Assembly (NCBI GenBank): GCA_900756545.1
Contig: CAAEKO010000045.1
Coordinates: 1 to 6,713 of the forward strand
DNA from: Clostridia bacterium
Lineage (GTDB): Bacteria > Bacillota > Clostridia > UBA1381
DNA length: 6,713 nt
Direction of reading: 5' to 3'
Shown: positions 1 to 4,981 of the stretch, piece after piece
Numbering within the stretch: position 1 is the first letter of the stretch
How the letters are laid out: each line of letters begins with the position of its first letter
Translations under genes and position numbers: made by a program
Notes under the pieces: model-generated
What the model saw: the letters and a program-made list of their open reading frames with translations, nothing else
Told to the model about the DNA's origin: nothing
Database searches by the model: none

Positions 1-11
1 AAAGCAGAGCT

Positions 12-40
12 ATGACAAAGAACAAATCGAAAATTTATAA
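12..40 (+). promoter_or_regulatory. Candidate promoter for the nuclease/SEC-C gene
   Basis: ATGACA (12-17) and TTATAA (35-40) are separated by 17 nt, close to the TTGACA-N17-TATAAT consensus. The predicted start of transcription would be near position 47, giving a leader of about 55 nt before the ATG at 102. The region is so AT-rich that chance matches are likely, and the window begins only 11 nt upstream, so a promoter further left cannot be excluded. Confidence 0.3.
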
Positions 41-101
41 GTACAAATCACGAGATAACTGTTAGCTTTATGTCATGGTCGAATTAGGTAGGTGAAGAAC
101 A

Positions 102-2468
102 ATGAAAAGAATAGCTCCTGATGAGTACTTTAATAATGGTTTAGCTGAATTAGCTCGTTTTGGTAAACATATCGTGCTAAAAAATAATATGTCGTCAAAT
201 CAGCATAAACAGTTAACTGCATATTTAAAGTCAAAATATTTCGAGGAAATCCAAAAGGTAAATGAGAAAATTTCTGCTATAAAAGAAAAAATCTTAAGAT
301 GTGATCCTATTCGGCTTTTGTCGTTCTCTTCTGACATGGGACTACTGACTTTTGTAAATTTGTTTTCGGAATCTCAGGGGCCTTTTCAGGATATCCCCAT
401 TGCAAGAGCAACTGAGTACATACAAAGCGTTTTAGTTTCAGCCCCATGTAATCCACTTGAATATCCAGATGATGATCCGATCCCCTTGTTTCACGAAATT
501 TTAAAAGATATCGAAGACCTTCACACCCTTATACAAAATTTCTATATTTTTTGGGGAGCAAAATTAGAAGACTTAGTTCCAGGGATAGAAGATGACATTT
601 TAAAAAGTATAGTTGAAGCACAGATGATGCATTTAGTAAGAGGTAATCGCTACCAAGTATTCGAAATAGGATACTACAAGAAACTTTTAAAAGAACACGA
701 CGATATATTTAAAGATGTATTTGGAATTGGTACGGAGGATATTATTAATGGTATTTCCAGATTGCAATATTCGGTGACACAAGGAAAGGCGGATGCTCTT
801 AATCAATTTCAGAATATTTTTGAAGAATTTCAGAATTATGGAGTTGAATACCAAGATACTTTTTTTGCTGAGCATAAGCAAGAAGGCGAGGACTTTTACA
901 ATAAATTCTTCGGGACACAATTACGCGATGTAGCTAAGGTTACACAATGGCCAGAGAACTTTATTAAAGAACTGTCTTGGAAACTTAATGATAATACAAA
1001 TTTTTTTAATGACTCTCCCTTTGCGGGCTGGCCTATTATAGATTTGCCAGTATTTAAACGTCCGTTTATCAGAATAAATAATATTTCTTATTGCTTTGAC
1101 TACTATTCATTTATTGATAATTTTTATAGAGTAATTCAAAAAACTATTACTCGATTAAGACCTCATTACAGATGGTCGGATAATCAGCAAGTAGCCAGCG
1201 AAAAAATGGTCGAAAATATTTTCCAATCGCTTCTACCACATTGTTTAACGTACCGTTCAAACTATTATCCGATCAATAATTCGATGAAACAGGCTGCCGA
1301 AAATGATCTCATTGTTTTATATGATGATGTTCTTATAATTGTAGAAGTTAAGGCAGGCTCTTTTGTCTATACCCCTCCAATTTTGGATTTTGACGCTCAT
1401 ATAAAATCATATAAGTCTTTAATAGAAAAAGCTGACTGGCAGTGTCAACGAACAAAAGATTATTTGACAGGAAAATCCCAGCCGTTACTATACGATGAAA
1501 ATCATAAAGTCAAAGCTGTTATAGATATGGATAAAATATCTTCGATATTTATGATGTCGGTAACAATAGACAATATCAATGCGTTTGCGGCCAAAGCTGA
1601 AAAACTACGTTTTATGCAATTAAAAAGCAATGCTATAAGTATTGCTGTTGATGATTTGATGGTTTATAGAGAATATTTCAATTCGCCTTTAATGTTTTTA
1701 CATTTTCTTCAACAAAGAAGTTTAGCTACTCAAGAATCCAAGCTGGCGTTAAATGATGAATTAGATCATTTGGGAATGTATATTAAACATAATTGCTATT
1801 GTTTTCAAACGGATATTATTCCCACAGGATCTGTTGGGAATTTTATTGGGTATCGTGAAGATTTGGATAATTATTTTTGTAAATTATATCATCCCCAATT
1901 GTCCCCGAAGAAACCTTTACCTAATATCCCAGATTTATTTCTTAGGATTATTCATTATTTAGAAGTTGAATCTATAGAAGAACGTTCGTCTATTGCAAAT
2001 TATTTTTTGAATTTTTCCACTGATGCTAAGAATGACTTTTGTAATCAGGTTGACTATGTTCTAAATAGACAAAAAGAAATAAAACGGGAAATTCCTATAC
2101 ACGCAGCAGGTGTAGGTGAAAATTCTCTTAGATATACATGCTTTGTTGATCAACAAGGCGTAATAGAATCTTCCGATTCTCAAAAAAGAGAGTATACATT
2201 GGCATGCTTGTCTTGGAATAATGATCCAGATCGGTATCTAATCGATTTAAGTTTTGACTCCGTTGGAAATTTTATTAAAGTAGAATTGAAACGTTTTACC
2301 TTACAAGATATCAAACCAGAAGAATCGGATCAAATTTACCAATTAGGAAAAGAAGTGGCTGAGAGACGAATGTTTCAATATCATCAAACGCATAAAGGTA
2401 AAATTGGACGAAACCAATTATGTCCTTGCGGAAGTGGAAAAAAGTATAAAAAATGTTGCGGACGATAA
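102..2468 (+). CDS. Putative PD-(D/E)xK nuclease with C-terminal SEC-C zinc-binding motif
   Basis: 788-residue cytosolic protein with no signal peptide or membrane segments. The ATG at 102 is preceded by AGGTGA with a 6-nt spacer. Residues 1-350 are helical and charged and I do not recognise them. Residues about 365-455 look like a PD-(D/E)xK nuclease core: a helix with Glu367/Glu371, then AENDLIVL (Asp402), then IIVEVKAG (Glu415, Lys417), and downstream Gln449 and Tyr454 in a QxxxxY-like arrangement. The EVK strand following an acidic strand is the classic active-site layout of restriction and NERD/Mrr-type nucleases. Residues 550-765 are unassigned. The C-terminus (769-788) is a canonical SEC-C motif, CPCG...CC, with Cys774, Cys776, Cys785 and Cys786 as zinc ligands; in SecA and many accessory proteins this motif mediates protein or nucleic-acid contacts. 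The gene is very AT-rich, unlike the rest of the window, which suggests transfer. No partner gene is visible. Nuclease activity is inferred from motifs, and a role in defence is only a hypothesis. Confidence 0.85.
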   Translation: MKRIAPDEYFNNGLAELARFGKHIVLKNNMSSNQHKQLTAYLKSKYFEEIQKVNEKISAIKEKILRCDPIRLLSFSSDMGLLTFVNLFSESQGPFQDIPIARATEYIQSVLVSAPCNPLEYPDDDPIPLFHEILKDIEDLHTLIQNFYIFWGAKLEDLVPGIEDDILKSIVEAQMMHLVRGNRYQVFEIGYYKKLLKEHDDIFKDVFGIGTEDIINGISRLQYSVTQGKADALNQFQNIFEEFQNYGVEYQDTFFAEHKQEGEDFYNKFFGTQLRDVAKVTQWPENFIKELSWKLNDNTNFFNDSPFAGWPIIDLPVFKRPFIRINNISYCFDYYSFIDNFYRVIQKTITRLRPHYRWSDNQQVASEKMVENIFQSLLPHCLTYRSNYYPINNSMKQAAENDLIVLYDDVLIIVEVKAGSFVYTPPILDFDAHIKSYKSLIEKADWQCQRTKDYLTGKSQPLLYDENHKVKAVIDMDKISSIFMMSVTIDNINAFAAKAEKLRFMQLKSNAISIAVDDLMVYREYFNSPLMFLHFLQQRSLATQESKLALNDELDHLGMYIKHNCYCFQTDIIPTGSVGNFIGYREDLDNYFCKLYHPQLSPKKPLPNIPDLFLRIIHYLEVESIEERSSIANYFLNFSTDAKNDFCNQVDYVLNRQKEIKREIPIHAAGVGENSLRYTCFVDQQGVIESSDSQKREYTLACLSWNNDPDRYLIDLSFDSVGNFIKVELKRFTLQDIKPEESDQIYQLGKEVAERRMFQYHQTHKGKIGRNQLCPCGSGKKYKKCCGR

Positions 2469-2611
2469 ATTAAATAGAGAAACTAAAATTTCACTTCTTT
2501 TTTATGCTGTATTTTTATATTTAATTTGTTTTCATAGTTTCATTCACTATTTTGGGGGTTCAACTTTCATTTTGTAGTGGGTATCTATTTCGTAACAGTC
2601 AAACAAATCAG

Positions 2612-2666
2612 AACCGGCTGTAATTTGAATTTAGACTGTTTAAATTCAAATTGCAGCCGGTTTTTT
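2612..2666. terminator. Long hairpin terminator, probably bidirectional
   Basis: Arms 2612-2633 and 2641-2662 are complementary over 22 bp with a single T/G wobble and a 7-nt loop (2634-2640). The outer part of the stem is GC-rich (AACCGGCTG) and a run of six T follows on the + strand (2661-2666). On the - strand the stem is followed by a T-rich stretch (TGATTTGTTT). It lies between two convergent genes, about 140 nt after the nuclease gene and about 50 nt after the stop of the minus-strand gene, so it can end transcripts from both sides. Confidence 0.75.
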
Positions 2667-2710
2667 CTGCGATTTTAGACTTTTGGATTCCCTGCCGCTG
2701 CGCTTGCGGT

Positions 2711-3295
2711 TCAGCCGGGAAGAAGAATTTCAATGGCTGCACCTGTCCAGACAAGGCTTGGTTCCACAGATGCGCCGGGGATGAGAGGTTGGGCCGGAGG
2801 GAGGGCTTCACCGTGCCACGGGTTCAGGATGAGCGGCTCCCTATCACAGCTCTTTTTCATCAGAACATAATGAAGTTTGTTTACAGGCGCGCCATTTTCC
2901 AGCATTTGACACACCAGGATGGCGTATTCTGCCGCCTGTTCCACGTCCAGCGCGGCTTCACAGAGCGTTCCAAACATCTTCATTTGTGCGACTTCCTGCT
3001 TGGCGGCCGCACTCAGTACACCGAACATTTGCCGGATCAGCGGGTTTTCCCCGAGATGGAATACTGGTTTTGCGCCCTGCTTTGCCAAGCGGCGCATCAT
3101 AAGCATGGGGTTGGAATAGCTTTCAAAGCCTGGCATCGCGCAGCCAAAGACGATGTCGTTATACAGAGCAGATATGTATGCCCTGTCGGCGGCTTCAGCT
3201 TTGGCGTGCCCGGAAATCTCCCATTCGTAATAAGCCAAGGTGAAAGCTCCGCAGGAGTTTCCATCCGCTTTGCCTTGTGTGATATATTTGCACAT
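2711..3295 (-). CDS. Small papain-like (C39-like) cysteine peptidase homologue, hypothetical
   Basis: 194 residues starting from the ATG at 3295. On the minus strand AAGGTGG lies 5 nt upstream of this ATG. A GTG at 3304 is in frame, but it sits inside that ribosome binding site, so I prefer the ATG. The protein resembles a compact papain-fold peptidase. NSCGAFTLAYYEW (Cys15 at the start of a helix) looks like the nucleophile region. LHYVLMKK (His142) and ILNPWHG (Asn158) match the His strand and the following Asp/Asn-Pro turn of C39-like peptidases. Gln7 could serve the oxyanion hole, although its spacing to the Cys is longer than usual. The middle (about 60-130) is helical. There is no signal peptide, transporter domain or double-glycine substrate gene nearby, so it is not an obvious bacteriocin-processing enzyme. 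Its substrate is unknown. The gene is transcribed alone from an extended -10 promoter and converges on the nuclease gene, with base composition like the host side. The ORF is solid; the fold assignment is by motif only. Confidence 0.7.
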   Translation of the reverse strand: MCKYITQGKADGNSCGAFTLAYYEWEISGHAKAEAADRAYISALYNDIVFGCAMPGFESYSNPMLMMRRLAKQGAKPVFHLGENPLIRQMFGVLSAAAKQEVAQMKMFGTLCEAALDVEQAAEYAILVCQMLENGAPVNKLHYVLMKKSCDREPLILNPWHGEALPPAQPLIPGASVEPSLVWTGAAIEILLPG

Positions 3296-3321
3296 AGTAT
3301 CCACCTTCGTTTCGATGATTT

Positions 3322-3345
3322 ACGGGCAGCGGACCCGTTTTTCTT
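3322..3345 (+). terminator. Terminator-like hairpin in + orientation, inside the leader of the minus-strand gene
   Basis: ACGGG (3322-3326) pairs with CCCGT (3334-3338) across a 7-nt loop, followed on the + strand by TTTTTCTT. In + orientation this is a short intrinsic terminator with no + gene upstream to serve, so it may block read-through antisense to the peptidase-like gene. On the - strand the same hairpin lies in the untranslated leader between the -10 box and the ribosome binding site. Confidence 0.4.
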
Positions 3346-3374
3346 ATTATAACATGGACACTGCATGGCAGCCA
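3346..3374 (-). promoter_or_regulatory. Extended -10 promoter for the peptidase-like gene
   Basis: Read on the minus strand, TATAAT occupies 3351-3346 and is preceded by TG plus one base (TGTTATAAT), a perfect extended -10 element. The -35 position at 17-nt spacing (3374-3369) reads TGGCTG and is poor, which is typical of extended -10 promoters. Transcription would start near 3339, about 45 nt upstream of the ATG at 3295. Confidence 0.6.
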
Positions 3375-3396
3375 CAAAAAATCAGGACAAACAGTT

Positions 3397-3408
3397 TTGA
3401 GGGCTCAA
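3397..3408. promoter_or_regulatory. Small operator-like dyad flanked by a direct repeat
   Basis: TTGAG-GG-CTCAA is a perfect 5+5 dyad. It is overlapped by two direct copies of ACAGTTT (3391-3397 and 3408-3414). It sits about 25 bp upstream of the -35 position of the minus-strand promoter. The spacing suits a regulator site, but the element is short enough to arise by chance. The stretch from 3415 to about 3540 shows no gene or convincing signal. Confidence 0.2.
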
Positions 3409-3542
3409 CAGTTTCCGGGAACATCAGCAGGCGAAGCTGCGTCTCCGGCGGATACCATAAAGCGCTCCGGCAGGTTTTGTGGAAAATATGGTCTATAGCG
3501 TTATTGGCCGTTTACAGATTTTCTGGTCAAGAACTCAAAATA

Positions 3543-3579
3543 TTTTACATTTTGTACGTTATTGAAAAAAGATGTAAAA
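3543..3579. repeat. Inverted repeat bracketing the -35 box of the AIM24-family promoter
   Basis: TTTTACAT (3543-3550) and ATGTAAAA (3572-3579) are perfect 8-bp inverted arms separated by 21 nt. The right arm lies inside the -35/-10 spacer and the left arm lies just upstream of the -35 box. This geometry could let a dimeric regulator occlude RNA polymerase. AT-rich arms reduce specificity, so the assignment is tentative. Confidence 0.35.
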
Positions 3580-3590
3580 AAAGTTATGCT
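3562..3590 (+). promoter_or_regulatory. Sigma-A type promoter of the AIM24-family gene
   Basis: TTGAAA (3562-3567) and TATGCT (3585-3590) are separated by exactly 17 nt, and an A/T-rich tract upstream could act as an UP element. The start of transcription would be near 3597, leaving a leader of about 135 nt before the ATG at 3733. The same -10 hexamer and spacing recur in the promoter at 4745-4773. Confidence 0.65.
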
Positions 3591-3606
3591 GAAAATCGGA
3601 AGGCGC

Positions 3607-3673
3607 GCACTGTAAAAGGGAGGGGTGCAAATACAGTGCTGTGGCTGTAAGCTGGTTTTTCGATTAAAGCACT
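3607..3673 (+). other. Structured 5' leader with mutually exclusive hairpins
   Basis: GCACTGTA (3607-3614) pairs perfectly with TACAGTGC (3632-3639). The overlapping segment AGTGCT (3635-3640) can instead pair with AGCACT (3668-3673), so the two stems exclude each other. Words in between (AAAAGGGA, GGGGTGCAAATAC, GCTGTAAG) resemble in order the conserved stretches of cobalamin riboswitches. However, the CCCGC block and the final CCTGCC-like segment are missing, and the expected P3 pairing is not visible. I call it only a candidate regulatory leader, not a known class. Confidence 0.3.
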
Positions 3674-3732
3674 CTTGAGAGCCGGCGTGCGGCGGAACCG
3701 TAGACAACAAAACAACGAAGAGAGGGAAAAAT

Positions 3733-4506
3733 ATGTATCGCGTATCCAATTTTACCGACAATGATGACGTTAAAACACTTGATCAAAAAGGGCCCTTCAC
3801 CGTTATTGAATACCAAAGGGACCTGAGCGTGACGCCGGGTTCGGCTGTCACGGCTTTTTACTGTGCTCAGATGAACGTAAAAAAGCGGCAGGTCCTATGT
3901 GATTTGAATCATGCGAATATTACCATCCAGGCCGGGGCCATGCAGTGGATGCTGGGCAATGTCAGCGCGACCACAGGAATCAAAGGCGTTGGGGACCTTT
4001 TCGGAAAAGCTGTACGGGGCAAGGTGACGGGGGAATCTGCGATCAAGCCGGAATATACCGGCAGCGGTATGCTTGTTTTGGAACCTACCTATAAGCATCT
4101 CCTGCTGATGGATGCGGCCGATTGGGGCGGCTCTGTGGTGCTGGACGACGGCTTGTTCCTTGCCTGTGACTCAAGCCTCAAACACAAAGCGGTCATGCGC
4201 TCAAATTTCTCCTCGGCGGTCGCCGGCGGCGAAGGGCTGTTTAATCTGAGCCTGAACGGCAGCGGCGTATTTTGCATCGAGGCAGAGTGCCCCAAGGAAG
4301 AATTGGTAGAGATTATATTGGAAAATGATGTGTTGAAGATCGACGGGAACTACGCGATCGCCTGGAGCGCGGGCCTTGAATTTACGGTGGAGCGGTCTGG
4401 TAAGAGCCTGATCGGTTCGGCGGCTTCCGGGGAGGGACTTGTAAATGTGTACCGTGGTACGGGCAAGGTGCTGATGATGCCTACCGCAAAAATGCCGAAT
4501 ATTTGA
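3733..4506 (+). CDS. AIM24 family protein
   Basis: 257 residues. The ATG at 3733 follows AGAGGG with a 6-nt A/T spacer. The sequence has the repeating beta-strand pattern of the AIM24 family (Pfam PF01987), named after a yeast mitochondrial protein and widespread in bacteria with no settled biochemical role. Family hallmarks visible are QAGAMQWMLGNV (66-77), GEGLFNLSLNGSGVF (166-180), the DGNYAIAWSAGLEFTV strand pair (204-219) and the near-repeat SGEGLVNVYRGTGKVLMMPT (232-251). A glycine-rich segment (84-100) follows the first hallmark, as is common in this family. There is no signal peptide or membrane segment, so it is probably cytosolic. Length is typical and nothing looks broken. It appears monocistronic: it has its own promoter at 3562-3590 with a structured leader, and a terminator-like stem follows at 4557-4597. 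Family assignment is confident; function is unknown. Confidence 0.88.
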   Translation: MYRVSNFTDNDDVKTLDQKGPFTVIEYQRDLSVTPGSAVTAFYCAQMNVKKRQVLCDLNHANITIQAGAMQWMLGNVSATTGIKGVGDLFGKAVRGKVTGESAIKPEYTGSGMLVLEPTYKHLLLMDAADWGGSVVLDDGLFLACDSSLKHKAVMRSNFSSAVAGGEGLFNLSLNGSGVFCIEAECPKEELVEIILENDVLKIDGNYAIAWSAGLEFTVERSGKSLIGSAASGEGLVNVYRGTGKVLMMPTAKMPNI

Positions 4507-4556
4507 TTGAGGCATTTCCCGACGGCGCCCGGCAACAGTCCGCCGGTGTAATTGTA

Positions 4557-4597
4557 AAAAGCGGCAGGTTATCCGCTGAAGGCTGTCCGCCGCTTTT
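4557..4597 (+). terminator. Probable terminator after the AIM24-family gene
   Basis: AAAAGCGGC (4557-4565) and GCCGCTTTT (4589-4597) form a perfect 9-bp stem with a 23-nt loop, about 50 nt after the stop codon. The T-run is only four and lies within the stem, so termination may be incomplete. Confidence 0.5.
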
Positions 4598-4744
4598 GCC
4601 GCGCGGTTATGGGGTCGGGCGGGCTCTTTTGCTTGGCGCCTGCGCCGGTGTACAGGCTGCGTATCCATTCCCGGCGCGGCTGTTTACGAACCCGGCGGGC
4701 AAAAGGAAGATGCCGGAAAGTTGGAGTTTTTTTGTCGGATACCG
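4598..4744. other. Non-coding GC-rich spacer with an additional hairpin
   Basis: No gene with a credible start and ribosome binding site is seen here. Arms 4640-4648 and 4671-4679 form a 9-bp GC-rich stem with one wobble and a 22-nt loop but no T-run. A weaker CCGGC/GCCGG pair (4692-4696, 4712-4716) precedes a seven-T run at 4727-4733 by 10 nt, which is too far for a textbook terminator. Confidence 0.4.
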
Positions 4745-4773
4745 TTGAATTTTAATTCATATTTTGGTATGCT
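4745..4773 (+). promoter_or_regulatory. Strong promoter of the riboswitch/TatD/permease unit
   Basis: TTGAAT (4745-4750), a 17-nt spacer and TATGCT (4768-4773), with the TG of an extended -10 at 4765-4766. Transcription would start near 4780, about 24 nt before the aptamer P1 stem, which is the normal arrangement for a leader riboswitch. Confidence 0.65.
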
Positions 4774-4803
4774 ATTACAGGAATTCAAAGTGTTTTCCTG
4801 AAA

Positions 4804-4869
4804 ATGCATATAATGCTCTGATAGGGAGAGCAGTTTCTACACCCAGCCGTAAACCGGGTACTATGTCAT
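4804..4869 (+). promoter_or_regulatory. Purine riboswitch aptamer, guanine class
   Basis: All three helices and the conserved core of the purine riboswitch can be drawn. P1 pairs 4804-4810 with 4862-4869, with one G-U pair and a bulged C at 4867. J1/2 is TAAT (4811-4814). P2 is GCTCT/AGAGC (4815-4819, 4827-4831) with loop GATAGGG. J2/3 contains GTTTCTAC (4833-4840). P3 pairs 4841-4846 with 4854-4859, with one A/C mismatch, and has the canonical loop CCGTAAA (4847-4853). The two 7-nt loops can make the usual GG/CC kissing contacts. The ligand-reading position (C74 in xpt numbering) is C4861 within ACTATG, which specifies guanine or hypoxanthine rather than adenine. The core residues equivalent to U22, U47 and U51 are U4811, U4834 and U4838, so a 2'-deoxyguanosine variant is not indicated. 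Such switches normally shut off purine synthesis or transport genes when guanine is abundant. Confidence 0.93.
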
Positions 4870-4926
4870 CCATAGATGGACTATGCTCCGGCGGGGCGTG
4901 GTGCTGTAGCTGTGGTCGTCATGCTT

Positions 4927-4950
4927 TGCGGCAGGCGGCCGTATTTTTTT
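4927..4950 (+). terminator. Short intrinsic terminator, likely riboswitch expression platform
   Basis: TGCGGC (4927-4932) pairs with GCCGTA (4938-4943), with one G-U, across the 5-nt loop AGGCG, followed directly by seven T (4944-4950). It lies 58 nt downstream of the aptamer and 19 nt before the TatD ribosome binding site, which fits premature termination when guanine is bound. GCTGT words upstream could compete for the GCGGC arm as an antiterminator, but I could not trace an unambiguous switch by eye. Confidence 0.55.
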
Positions 4951-4981
4951 GCATTTATTGAACAGGGCAGGAGGTTGTTTT

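Noticed and set aside
1..101. Inverted words ATGACA (12-17) and TGTCAT (72-77) upstream of the nuclease gene
   Set aside because: Only 6 bp at 54-nt distance in AT-rich DNA; expected by chance.
2469..2611. Possible insertion-sequence end or second terminator in the AT-rich spacer
   Set aside because: Only weak 4-5 bp pairings (for example CACTA/TAGTG) and no transposase fragment or target duplication could be identified.
102..3295. Two-gene system formed by the nuclease/SEC-C gene and the peptidase-like gene
   Set aside because: The genes are convergent, separated by a strong terminator and differ in base composition, so there is no positive evidence that they act together.
2651..3352. 233-codon + strand reading frame opposite the peptidase-like gene
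   Set aside because: No ribosome binding site, unusual Cys/His/Phe-rich composition, and it is antisense to a gene with a good start, promoter and peptidase-like motifs.
3240..3650. 136-codon + strand reading frame across the peptidase promoter and AIM24 promoter
   Set aside because: It crosses two promoters and a terminator-like hairpin, has no credible start signal and no protein-like pattern.
3618..3650. Possible leader peptide: GGGAGG followed by GTG CTG TGG CTG TAA
   Set aside because: The GTG at 3636 is about 12 nt from the SD-like run and the peptide would be four residues; the purine run is better explained as part of the hairpin loop.
4503..4748. 81-codon + frame starting TTG at the AIM24 stop
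   Set aside because: TTG start without ribosome binding site, runs through terminator-like stems, and has no recognisable domain.
4764..4961. 65-codon + frame across the leader
   Set aside because: It is entirely inside the promoter, riboswitch aptamer and terminator region.
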